A DNA stretch of 22,693 bases from an uncultured Ellagibacter sp. GTDB taxonomy: Bacteria > Actinomycetota > Coriobacteriia > Coriobacteriales > Eggerthellaceae. Location: positions 1 through 22,693 of the forward strand of contig CAKTSW010000002.1 in assembly GCA_934613165.1 (NCBI GenBank). Direction: 5' to 3'. Below the pieces are notes generated by a model that was not told the origin of the DNA, ran no database searches, and saw only the letters and a program-made list of their open reading frames with translations. Below are positions 14,203 through 22,038 of the stretch, piece by piece. Numbering within the stretch: position 1 is the stretch's first letter; each line of letters starts with the position of its first letter. Made by a program: the position numbers and the translations under genes.

Positions 14203-15747
14203 CTACGCGAGCTTGCGCTTGCGCGCGTCCCGCACGCTCGAGGCGAACAGCCCCACTGCCACGCCGGCAAGTGCGACCGGGCACCACAGCCACCAGAGAA
14301 CCATTTCCTCGGCGGCGAGTTTCGCCTGCTGAAGCGTGCTTTCCGCGTTCGAGCTCTCCTCGTCGGACACCGCCCAGTCGCTCTGGACCGCGCCGCTCAC
14401 GCTGATGGTCTTCGTGTCCGATATGCCGCCGCCCGAAAGCGTCGCGGTCAGCTTGCCGTCGCACGACGCGCGCAGAAGCGACGTCTCGCTCGATCGGGCG
14501 CTGTAGGTGGCCGTCTCGCTCCACGTGACGGTGAAAGGCCCGGGCGTGCGGTCGCGGTTCAACCCGCTCGGCAGCTTTCCGCCGTTGATGCGCTGAAGGT
14601 CGGCGAAGGTGACGTTCTCGGTGGGCAGCCCTTCGACCTGCGAGGTGGGCACCGTTGCCTCCCACTGCACAAGGGGCAAGCCGTCGAGTTCTCCGTCCGA
14701 CACCTTCGAAAGCTCGACTTCCGTCGTTTCTGATTCGCCCTCGACGCAGATGGTCGCCTTGTCGTCGGTCGTCGACACGAGCGTGACCTGCGACACCCCG
14801 GCGTCGTTCGCGTCGACCGGGCGCGTGGACCCGGCAACGTCGGTTTCCCCGCGCGGCACGAGCGCGAACATCGCGACCGCCACGACAAGGCACGCGCCCG
14901 CGAACGCGCGCTTCACGAGCATGCGGCGCTCGAGCGGAAGCGACCACATCTGCGGCCACAGATACACCGTCATGACGGGCACCAGGTACGCGAACCATGC
15001 GATCACTTCCACCAGGCGCGGGTCGGCCTGGATGGAGAACATTCCCGTGATGAGCGCGCCGATCACCGAATCGTTCGAGATGACGGCCGAGAAATCGAAC
15101 ACCTGCAGCTGGCCGATGTTCACCCAGCCCGCCTCGTGGCCGGTGCGGAAGACGTTCGCGACGAAGCCGGCGGCCACCAAGATGAGGAACGGGCCCGTCA
15201 CCTTGAAGAACGTGCCGAGGTTGAACCTCACGCCGCCGCGGTAGATGAGATACCCGATCACCGTGGCGAGGACGATGCCGAGCGCCGCGCCGCCGAGCCC
15301 CAGAAACTGCGCGCCGCCCTTCGCCGCGTTGAACGCGGCAAGCAGGAACACCGCCGTTTCGAAGCCTTCCTTCATCACGGCGAGGAACGCCATCGCGGCC
15401 ATCGCCGTGGCCCCGCCCTTCGAAAGCGACGACGCCGCCTCGTTTTCGAGGTTCGCTTTCATGGAGCGCGCGTTGGTGTTCATCCAGAGGATCATCGTGG
15501 TGACGAACACGACCGCCACGACCCCGATAACGGTTTCGAGCGCTTCTTGCTGAGCCTGCGGAAGGGACTGCGCGAGCACTTCGAGGACGATGCCGACGGC
15601 GATGCTCAGGCCCACGGCGGCGAGCGTCGCGAAGATGAGCGGTTTGAGCGAGGAGTTGTTGCGCTTCAAGAACGCGGCGAGAATGCCGACGATGAGCGAG
15701 GCTTCCAAGCCTTCGCGCAGGCCGATCAAAAACGTCGCGAGAAACAC
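14203..15747 (-). CDS. efeU: FTR1-family iron permease EfeU with large extra outer domain
   Basis: A 514-aa membrane protein, nearly twice the roughly 280 residues of a typical EfeU. Residues 1-275 are the FTR1 core with the two iron-path motifs REGLE (11-15) and KEGFE (126-130). An additional membrane segment (281-298) leads to an outer domain (about 299-482), strand-rich and Ser/Thr/Asp-rich, which I do not recognise. A last membrane segment (483-503, WWLWCPVALAGVAVG) and a basic tail ARKRKLA close the protein. It should move iron inward, coupled to oxidation in classical EfeUOB. The start is GTG 15747, with GGGAG nine bases upstream and the expected FLATFLIGLREGLEA beginning. It is the first gene of the operon, behind the promoter and dyad at 15803-15865. 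Confidence 0.94.
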   Translation of the reverse strand: MFLATFLIGLREGLEASLIVGILAAFLKRNNSSLKPLIFATLAAVGLSIAVGIVLEVLAQSLPQAQQEALETVIGVVAVVFVTTMILWMNTNARSMKANLENEAASSLSKGGATAMAAMAFLAVMKEGFETAVFLLAAFNAAKGGAQFLGLGGAALGIVLATVIGYLIYRGGVRFNLGTFFKVTGPFLILVAAGFVANVFRTGHEAGWVNIGQLQVFDFSAVISNDSVIGALITGMFSIQADPRLVEVIAWFAYLVPVMTVYLWPQMWSLPLERRMLVKRAFAGACLVVAVAMFALVPRGETDVAGSTRPVDANDAGVSQVTLVSTTDDKATICVEGESETTEVELSKVSDGELDGLPLVQWEATVPTSQVEGLPTENVTFADLQRINGGKLPSGLNRDRTPGPFTVTWSETATYSARSSETSLLRASCDGKLTATLSGGGISDTKTISVSGAVQSDWAVSDEESSNAESTLQQAKLAAEEMVLWWLWCPVALAGVAVGLFASSVRDARKRKLA

Positions 15748-15802
15748 TTTTCCGAACTCCCTTCGCCGCGAATCGGGGGGCGCCCGATGCCGCAGAATAA
15801 TT

Positions 15803-15818
15803 ATTAGCCGTGGCTAAT
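15803..15818. promoter_or_regulatory. Perfect dyad, candidate iron-repressor operator for efeU
   Basis: ATTAGCC-GT-GGCTAAT is a perfect 16-bp dyad 56 bp upstream of the efeU start and about +12 to +28 from the predicted start of transcription. A related half-site, AGCTAAC on the - strand, lies in the promoter spacer. The TTAG..CTAA frame recalls DtxR/IdeR boxes but is not the standard sequence, so the factor is inferred. Confidence 0.5.
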
Positions 15819-15836
15819 TTATTGAATGCGAAGGCG

Positions 15837-15865
15837 ATAGTACGCTTAAAGTTAGCTTGAGTCAA
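15837..15865 (-). promoter_or_regulatory. Sigma-70-type promoter of the efe operon
   Basis: On the - strand, -35 TTGACT (15865-15860) and -10 TACTAT (15842-15837) are separated by exactly 17 bp. Transcription would start near 15830, leaving a leader of about 80 nt before the efeU GTG. Confidence 0.65.
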
Positions 15866-16027
15866 CAGGTTTACGTAATTAATTTTCCGCGGATAACTTT
15901 ATTACGATTACGCGATTTACCTGGCAGTATTCGACCACATGAGAGTATCTGAGTACACTAAGCAGCCGCGCACTTGCGGAGAAAGCAAGGCTCGCGGTCC
16001 TACCGGCAAAACCGAGAAAAGCGCGCT

Positions 16028-17410
16028 TTACGAGAAGAAGGTCGCGTTCAGCCAGGGGCCGTATTCGCCCGTCCACATGGAGCCGAGCTGGTCGAACACC
16101 TGGGCCCAGTCGATCGCCTGCCCGAAGAACAGCTCCAAGTAGTTATGGGAGTCGATGCCGCGCCCGGCTTCCGCGCCTAGGTTCGCCTGCGCGATGGTGT
16201 AGGTGCAGGTGGGGCACATGGTCACGAGCGTTTCGGCCTTGGTCGAGCGGGCCTCGTCGATGACGCGCCACACACGGCGCTCGGTGATTTCGGGGTCGTA
16301 GCCGGCAACGGCGCCGCCTGCGCCGCAGCACAGCGTCTGCTTGCGCCGCTCGTCCATCTCGCGAATCTCGACCTGCGGCATATAACGCCTGACCACGCCG
16401 CGAATCGCGCGGCCATGGCGCCCGTCGTGGCGGTCGTGGCACGAATCGAATACGGTAACCGAAGGCGCCGCCGCAGGAGAAAGCCCCGCCGCCGAGGCCG
16501 CGGCAGCCGCGTCTTCGGGCATGCCGTCGGCGCGCTGGGCGATTCCCGCTTCGGCCTCCATTTCGCGACCGCGCTCCAGAATAAGCTCGGGCAAAGGGAT
16601 AATGTCGATGCCGTTCGCCATAAGGTCGGCGAACTCCTCGCCGCAACCAGGGCAAACGGTTACCATGCGCGTGATGCCCGCAGCTTTTATCTGGTCGAAT
16701 ATCTTCCGGCGATGCGCCGCCGCTCGGTCGAACAGACCCGCGCTCATAAGGGGGCTTCCGCAGCAGTCGTCGGACATGCACCATTTGAAGCCCGCCGCCG
16801 TGAGCCATTCGCCCACGCGGCGCGTCACGTCGGGGGCGTAGCTCACAAGCGAGCAGCCCGGGAAGAACACGGTGTCGAACGTGCCCGGCTCGTAGGCCGC
16901 GGCGTCGCGCAGCTGGACGATTTCGGGATACCCGATACCGAAGATGGCGCGGTAGGCGCTGAAGATGTGCCACTCGTTGTCGACCATGGTGAGCTTTTCG
17001 GGCTGGTAGAGCCCTGCCTGCATGAAAAGCTCGCGCCAGTCGCGCATGCGGTCGGGGGCGAGCATGTGAACCGCGCAGTCGGCGGTGCAGTAACCGCAGA
17101 AGCAGCACCGGCGCAGCGCATGGTACATGTCGAAGTGCGATTGCATGAGCTCGACCACGGCCGCCGGGCGCTCGTCGGCGGGGACGGCCATCATGCGGTT
17201 GTAGGCTTCCTCGACCATGCCGACGTCGAGGCCAGGTTCTTTCAGCACCTCGCAGCGAAGCGTGCACCGCTTGCAATGCGCGCACTGCATCTTCTTGTTG
17301 GCCCAACGCGAAAGCATGCTGAGCGCAGGGTTGCCCGCCTGGTCGATTTCGGCCAGCTCGTCTGCGGTCATTTTCCGCACCCTCGTCTGTTTGAATTGCC
17401 CCGTCTTCAT
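16028..17410 (-). CDS. HdrD/GlpC-like iron-sulfur protein with two CCG domains
   Basis: A 460-aa soluble protein. Two 4Fe-4S sites are C43-x2-C46-x2-C49-x3-C53 and C102-x2-C105-x2-C108-x3-C112. Two CCG domains follow: C186, C216-C217-G, C253-P-G-C256; and C324, C361-C362-G, C399-P-T-C402. This is the layout of heterodisulfide reductase D and the GlpC/LutA-like subunits, which pass electrons between a membrane or flavin partner and a thiol or quinone site. No partner subunit is adjacent, so its redox partner is unknown. ATG 17410 is chosen; there is no clear ribosome site, but TAGACT at 17424-17419 would place transcription start at the ATG (leaderless). ATG 17371 is the alternative. An Ala-rich insert lies at about 295-316. 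Confidence 0.87.
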   Translation of the reverse strand: MKTGQFKQTRVRKMTADELAEIDQAGNPALSMLSRWANKKMQCAHCKRCTLRCEVLKEPGLDVGMVEEAYNRMMAVPADERPAAVVELMQSHFDMYHALRRCCFCGYCTADCAVHMLAPDRMRDWRELFMQAGLYQPEKLTMVDNEWHIFSAYRAIFGIGYPEIVQLRDAAAYEPGTFDTVFFPGCSLVSYAPDVTRRVGEWLTAAGFKWCMSDDCCGSPLMSAGLFDRAAAHRRKIFDQIKAAGITRMVTVCPGCGEEFADLMANGIDIIPLPELILERGREMEAEAGIAQRADGMPEDAAAAASAAGLSPAAAPSVTVFDSCHDRHDGRHGRAIRGVVRRYMPQVEIREMDERRKQTLCCGAGGAVAGYDPEITERRVWRVIDEARSTKAETLVTMCPTCTYTIAQANLGAEAGRGIDSHNYLELFFGQAIDWAQVFDQLGSMWTGEYGPWLNATFFS

Positions 17411-17418
17411 AGGCCAAC

Positions 17419-17424
17419 AGTCTA
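17419..17424 (-). promoter_or_regulatory. Candidate -10 box giving a leaderless transcript
   Basis: TAGACT lies eight bases before ATG 17410 on the - strand, so transcription would begin at about the A of the ATG. The -35 region is poor. Lack of any ribosome site supports this reading. Confidence 0.35.
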
Positions 17425-17579
17425 GCGCATCTTGCCTGCGCGCACGACGGCAACGCTGGTGCGCGCGCAACAATTCAGCGTGCGGGGCTCAACGTTTTGC
17501 GAAGGCGAGGGACGGGCGAGGCGCGTAGGCGAGCAACGGGCAGAGCGGGCGAAGAGAAGGACGGCAGCCGCTCGCGGGC

Positions 17580-18770
17580 CTACTTCCCGCCCTCGCGCAG
17601 GCGGATGCGCCCCAGGGCGACGGCAAGAACGACGAGCACCGCGGCCCACAGAAGCGCGACGCCCACTTCTCCCGCCGCCCGGGTCATGACGTCCCAGGTG
17701 ATGCTAGGTGCCTCGGCGACAAGCGTCATCGCGTCGGTCGCCCAGTAGAACGGGGTGAACGCCGCAGCCTCGCGCACTCCCTCCCCCATGATGGAAAGCG
17801 GGATCCACGCGCCGCTGAAGAAGCTGCACACCAAGCCGGCGATATTCCCCGCGCCGTTGGCCATCGTCTCGCTCACGCCCATCTGCCACAGCAGGAACCC
17901 CGCCGCGCACCCCACGAGCGCGAACGCGAGCTGCGCCGCAAGCACCACCGCAACGCCCTGAGGAGAGGCGCCCTCGGCGAGCGGGTTCGTCGCAAGAAGT
18001 CCCAAGCCGGCCATGACGGCCCATACGAACAGGGAAGACGCCACGCACACCGCGAACACCTGAAGGCCGTAGCGGGCGCTCGGCACCGGCCCGGCGGCAA
18101 GGCGGCGGCGAAGTTCGGAGTCTTTAAGCGACGCCAGGCCGACGGCGATGAAGATGGCCACCGCGGTGAAGAGCCCGTACGACGAGAAGGAAGCGAAGTT
18201 CAGGTACGACCCCGGGATGCCCTTCGACTGCACCGGCGTGAAATCGACCGGGGTCTCCCCTTCGCACGCCCGGTCGGCCTCGTCGGCGATTTCCCAGGCG
18301 TCGGCGGCAGGGTCGGTCGCGGCGAACCCGAAGAGCGCCTGGACGTACGACTCGACGCGCTGGTTCGCAAGCGAGCCCCGAGCGCTCTGGTAGCTGATCA
18401 CCGTGTCGAGCACCGGGGGCTCGCCGCCTTCGCGCGCGGCGGCGACGAGGTCGCCCTCGAATCCTTCGGGAATGATAAGCACGTAGTTGGCCAGGTCTTT
18501 CGCGGCGGCGTCCTGCAGCCCGAACGTGCTGTCCTCAACCTGGACCGCGACCGAATCGCGCAGGGCGAAGTCGGAAAGCGCCGAGGACAAGGCGCTGCCG
18601 TCGCGGTCGATCACCGCCACCTTCGGCATGTCCTCGTGGAACTCGTCGGACGTCGCGACCTGAACGGCCCCCGACCCGACGAGCGCCATGACAACGAACG
18701 CGGCAAGGTAGACGAGCAGGTACTGCCAATGCCGCGCCGCCACCTTCAGGGCAAGCTTAAAGACGTTCAT
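17580..18770 (-). CDS. ABC-2 type exporter permease (second)
   Basis: A 396-aa membrane protein of the ABC-2 permease class. One membrane segment (about 17-35) is followed by an outer domain (36-200, with PKVAVIDRDGSALS and LANYVLIIPEGF typical of this class) and about five membrane segments in the second half (from SSYGLFTAVAIFIAVG on). The ATG at 18770 lies inside the end of the preceding permease gene (14-bp overlap), with AGGAGG seven bases upstream, so the two are coupled and probably form a heterodimer. Substrate is unknown. A 169-bp gap follows before the iron-sulfur protein gene. Confidence 0.88.
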   Translation of the reverse strand: MNVFKLALKVAARHWQYLLVYLAAFVVMALVGSGAVQVATSDEFHEDMPKVAVIDRDGSALSSALSDFALRDSVAVQVEDSTFGLQDAAAKDLANYVLIIPEGFEGDLVAAAREGGEPPVLDTVISYQSARGSLANQRVESYVQALFGFAATDPAADAWEIADEADRACEGETPVDFTPVQSKGIPGSYLNFASFSSYGLFTAVAIFIAVGLASLKDSELRRRLAAGPVPSARYGLQVFAVCVASSLFVWAVMAGLGLLATNPLAEGASPQGVAVVLAAQLAFALVGCAAGFLLWQMGVSETMANGAGNIAGLVCSFFSGAWIPLSIMGEGVREAAAFTPFYWATDAMTLVAEAPSITWDVMTRAAGEVGVALLWAAVLVVLAVALGRIRLREGGK

Positions 18771-20067
18771 AGTTCTGCCTCCTCATGAGCACGGCCGCCG
18801 CCGCGAAGAAGACGACCGCCATAACGGCGAGCACCGCAAGCGTCGAACAGAACGGCTCGAGCGAATCGTAATAGGTAAGGTCGTAGAATGCGTTCGCCGC
18901 CTGCACGGCCGGGTTCACAAGCGACGCCCAGGGCGCGTTTTGCGCGATTTGGTCAGCCAGCTGCATCGCCGGCTCGCCGTAGAGCCCCGCGAACAGAGAG
19001 CAAAGGCAGGTAAGCCCCGTGGCGATCCCCATCTTCCCGGGAAGGGCTATTTTCGGGACAGCACCTATGACGGCGCCGAGCCCTGTTGCCATGAGCGCGC
19101 AAACAGCGAGGGCGGCCACCGCCAGCCCTTCGCGCCCGCCGAAGTCGACGCCGAGCACCCAGCGCATGAACAAGAACGCCAGGAACAGGGCGGCGAACGA
19201 CACGGTGAAGCTCGCGGCCACGCACACGAAAAGCTGGCGGGCGGGCGACATCGCCGACACCTGACGACGCGCGCCGACGGCCGCCGTGTTCGCCCGGGCG
19301 GCCGACACCGCGGCGATCGCCGTGGTGATGCTCATGACCGCGGCGAACCCCAGAAGCGCATAGTAGTAGCGCACCGTTCCGCTCGACCCCGTGCGCAGAA
19401 CGGAAACCTGCTGCGTCTTGACCGCATCCGACACGAATGCCTTCGCGACCTGTGCGACCTCGGGACTTTGCGCGAAGGCGGAAATGTCGTCGCCAATGGA
19501 CGCAAAACCACTTCCATCAGGCGAAACGCCGTCGGGCAAGCCGCTGTCGGAACCGCCTTCCCCAAGCACGCCTTCCGCGCCCGCGTTGTCAGTGCCGCCC
19601 GAAGCCTGGTTCAGAAACGATTGCTTCATCTCGCCGTAAATCTGCCGATAGCGGTCGCACGCGGTGCGCACCACCGTTTGGTCGAGCGTGCTCGTCGCCA
19701 GCGGCGACACCTGCAAAGACGGCAGCGCCTCGTCGTCGAGCGATATCGCCGCCGCGGCCGCGCCCGAGAGAACCGCCTGCTGGGCCTCGTCGGCGCTTTC
19801 CACCTCGGTCACGTTCAACAGCTGTTCGTCGCTGCCCGGCTTCGAAAGCTCGCCGATCATCTCGCGGAAGAACACGGCGCGCTCGGAGGTGTAGTTGTCG
19901 TCGGCGACCACCACGCAATCGACCGGGTCGGCGCGGTAGTACTCGTCGAAGTGGGAAAACATCACGTGGAAAAGCGTCGCGAGGATAAGGGGGAACGTCA
20001 CGACCCAAATAAGGATGTCGCGCTGCCGCACGAGCATCCGCACGGTATGGCAGAACAAAGCCTTCAT
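18757..20067 (-). CDS. ABC-2 type exporter permease (first)
   Basis: A 436-aa membrane protein with the same plan as its neighbour: membrane segment at about 18-36, outer domain (37-235) with a Gly/Ser/Asp-rich stretch near 155-185, then about five membrane segments and a basic end RRQNYERL. ATG 20067 follows TAGGAG, nine bases after the ATPase stop. With the ATPase and second permease it forms a complete exporter, perhaps for a lipid, peptide or drug; nothing in the sequence decides which. Confidence 0.88.
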   Translation of the reverse strand: MKALFCHTVRMLVRQRDILIWVVTFPLILATLFHVMFSHFDEYYRADPVDCVVVADDNYTSERAVFFREMIGELSKPGSDEQLLNVTEVESADEAQQAVLSGAAAAAISLDDEALPSLQVSPLATSTLDQTVVRTACDRYRQIYGEMKQSFLNQASGGTDNAGAEGVLGEGGSDSGLPDGVSPDGSGFASIGDDISAFAQSPEVAQVAKAFVSDAVKTQQVSVLRTGSSGTVRYYYALLGFAAVMSITTAIAAVSAARANTAAVGARRQVSAMSPARQLFVCVAASFTVSFAALFLAFLFMRWVLGVDFGGREGLAVAALAVCALMATGLGAVIGAVPKIALPGKMGIATGLTCLCSLFAGLYGEPAMQLADQIAQNAPWASLVNPAVQAANAFYDLTYYDSLEPFCSTLAVLAVMAVVFFAAAAVLMRRQNYERL

Positions 20068-20076
20068 CGTCCACTC

Positions 20077-21057
20077 CTAATCGCGCAGCTCGCGGCCGGT
20101 TATTTCGAGGAACACGTCGTTGAGCGTCGGCGGGTCGGAGTACACGCGCCCCACCTGCATCCGCGCCGCGCCGAGCGCCCCGAGCACGTCCATGAGGTTG
20201 CGCTCGCTCGCCTCGCACGCCACCTTGAGCTCTCCGTCGGAAAACTCGCACGACAGCACATGGGGAAGCTCGCGCACCGTGCTCGCCGCCGCACGCCCGC
20301 GGGAGACAGAAGCGCCGACAAGTTCCACCACGATTTTCTCGCCCAGCGAAATCATACGTTTGAGCTGGTCGTTCGTGCCTTGTGCGAGCACGCGCCCGCC
20401 GTCCATGATCATGATGCGGCTGCAAATCTGCTCGACTTCCTCCATGTAATGGCTCGTGTAGACCACCGTGGCGCCTTCGTCGCGCAGCCGCAAAATGCCG
20501 TCGAGGATGGAATTGCGGCTTTGCGGGTCGACGGCAACGGTGGGCTCGTCGAAGAAGATGAGCTCGGGCTTGTGCGCAATGCCGCACGCGATGTTGAGCC
20601 GGCGCAGAAGACCGCCCGAAAGCTTCTTCGGGCGCATCTTGCGGTAGTCGGTAAGCCCCACGAAGTCGATGGCGTCTTCGACCAGCTCGCGGCGCCGGGC
20701 GCGGTCGGCCACGTACAGCGCGCAGAAGCAGTCGATGTTCTCGGCCACGGAAAGCTCGTCGAACACGGCCACCTGCTGGGGAACCACCCCGATGCGGCGC
20801 TTCAAATCGTAGCGTGCGGGCGACATAGGCTCGCCGAACAGGCGGATCGAGCCCGAATCGTAGGTGAGCAGCTGCAGGATGCAGTTCATGGTCGTGGTCT
20901 TCCCGCAGCCGTTCGGCCCCAGAAGCCCGAGCACCTCGCCGCGTTCGATTCCCAGGTTGAAGTGGTCGAGCGCGAGCACGTCTCCGTAGCGCTTCACCAA
21001 GTCGACCACCTCGACCACGCGTTGCCGCGCATCGGGCGCGCCCGTTCCGTCTTCCAT
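20077..21057 (-). CDS. ABC-2 exporter ATPase
   Basis: A 326-aa ATPase of the drug/lipid exporter (CcmA/DrrA-like) class: Walker A GPNGCGKTT (47-55), Q-loop GVVPQQ (90-95), signature LSGGLLRR (146-153, with Leu-Leu where Gln is usual nearby), Walker B LIFFDEP (166-172) and switch His203 in YTSHYMEE. The C-terminal 90 residues form the accessory domain with the ending PPTLNDVFLEITGREL seen in this class. ATG 21057 is chosen for GGAAGGAA upstream; an in-frame extension to 21120 has no ribosome site. It is first in the three-gene operon and divergent from the LuxR-type regulator, which is a natural candidate to control it. Confidence 0.92.
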   Translation of the reverse strand: MEDGTGAPDARQRVVEVVDLVKRYGDVLALDHFNLGIERGEVLGLLGPNGCGKTTTMNCILQLLTYDSGSIRLFGEPMSPARYDLKRRIGVVPQQVAVFDELSVAENIDCFCALYVADRARRRELVEDAIDFVGLTDYRKMRPKKLSGGLLRRLNIACGIAHKPELIFFDEPTVAVDPQSRNSILDGILRLRDEGATVVYTSHYMEEVEQICSRIMIMDGGRVLAQGTNDQLKRMISLGEKIVVELVGASVSRGRAAASTVRELPHVLSCEFSDGELKVACEASERNLMDVLGALGAARMQVGRVYSDPPTLNDVFLEITGRELRD

Positions 21058-21108
21058 CGCGATTCCTTCCCTTGAGGCGGCCAAGCGGGCCGCGTTTCTT
21101 TTTCGCCC

Positions 21109-21151
21109 ATAGTGCGTCAAAGGCCGCCCGCGAAGTAGTGACTTTTGTCAC
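21109..21151 (-). promoter_or_regulatory. Candidate CRP-type site and -10 box for the ABC-2 operon
   Basis: GTGAC-TTTT-GTCAC (21138-21151) is a perfect dyad matching the core of CRP/FNR-family sites. On the - strand a -10-like CACTAT lies at 21114-21109; a start near 21102 would put the dyad centre at about -42, the class II activator position. There is no good -35, as expected for an activated promoter. Confidence 0.4.
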
Positions 21152-21240
21152 GATTTCGCGTTTCCGCAGGAAAACGGCCCTGTCCACCAGGCGCCACGAC
21201 AAACGGAGAGGCGAGCGAGGGGAGAGGGCTTGCGCGGGTT

Positions 21241-21249
21241 TGGTACCAT
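21241..21249 (+). promoter_or_regulatory. Extended -10 box just before the LuxR-type gene
   Basis: TGGTACCAT (TGN plus TACCAT) ends six bases before ATG 21256, so the transcript would start at or next to the ATG. No ribosome site is present, which fits a leaderless message. Confidence 0.35.
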
Positions 21250-21255
21250 GCAGGC

Positions 21256-22035
21256 ATGGAAAGAATCGTCGACAAGGCCATCGTTTTGGCGTGCTGCCTG
21301 GCAGTCGCCGGCTGCGAATTCGCCGCGACGGGGCAGACCGCCCCGGAAAGCCTACTTCCCTTCGCCGTGGCCATGCTTGCCGCAATGGGCTGCGCGCTCG
21401 TAAGCGAAATCGCTCCGAGCCCTTGGAGCCTCACCGCCCACTGCGCATACTGCGCTGCCGCGTGCTTCGCGCCCGCCGCAGCCGCGTTCTCGCCGCTCGT
21501 CGCCTACGACCTTGTTCGGGCGGCGCACGCGGCCGACCGCTCGCGCGCGCTCTGCGCATTGCCCGCGGTCGTCTTCGTTTCCTGCGTCGCGCAAGAAGGG
21601 CTTGCGCTTCTGAGCGTCGGCGTGCTCGCGTGCGTGCTCGCCGCATCGTGCGCGCTTTCCGTGCGCACGGCCCGCGCCGCCGCACGGCAAACGATTGCGC
21701 ACATCACGCGCGATTCCATGGAGCTGCAGGCCCGGTCGCTGCGAAGCGAAAACGAAGAGCTCGCCAGCGAGGTCCGCAAACTGCACGAAGCGCAGGAAGG
21801 CGGCGCCGGCGGGATCGAAGCCGCGCCCGCGCGCCCTGCCGCCTTCGCCTGCCTGACCGAACGCGAATACGAGGTGGCGAGGCTTGTCGCCGAGGGGCTC
21901 GACAACCGCGAGATAGCCGCGACGGCGTACCTGAGCGAAGGCACCGTGCGCAACAACATCAGTTCCATCCTTTCCAAGATGCACTTGAAGAACCGCACGC
22001 AAATCGCCGTCGCCTTCTACAAAGGATCGAGGTAG
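21256..22035 (+). CDS. Membrane-anchored LuxR-type transcriptional regulator
   Basis: A 259-aa protein. The N-terminal half (about 7-137) is hydrophobic, with four or five membrane segments and many cysteines, including C63-x2-C66-x3-C70. A charged, heptad-like helix (about 150-180, LRSENEELASEVRKLHEA) suggests a dimerising coiled coil. Residues 199-255 are the LuxR/NarL helix-turn-helix (LTEREYEVARLVAEGLDNREIAAT... with SEGTVRNNISSILSKM, written here in parts). There is no receiver domain, so signal sensing probably happens in the membrane. ATG 21256 is the only sensible start; the in-frame extension to 21145 is a TTG without a ribosome site. It diverges from the ABC-2 exporter and is followed three bases later by apbE, so either may be its target. 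Confidence 0.88.
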   Translation: MERIVDKAIVLACCLAVAGCEFAATGQTAPESLLPFAVAMLAAMGCALVSEIAPSPWSLTAHCAYCAAACFAPAAAAFSPLVAYDLVRAAHAADRSRALCALPAVVFVSCVAQEGLALLSVGVLACVLAASCALSVRTARAAARQTIAHITRDSMELQARSLRSENEELASEVRKLHEAQEGGAGGIEAAPARPAAFACLTEREYEVARLVAEGLDNREIAATAYLSEGTVRNNISSILSKMHLKNRTQIAVAFYKGSR

Positions 22036-22038
22036 TCC

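Noticed and set aside
15879..16076. 65-codon - strand frame overlapping the end of the iron-sulfur protein gene
   Set aside because: It lies mostly in another frame of a real gene and in AT-rich spacer, and it has no ribosome site or recognisable feature.
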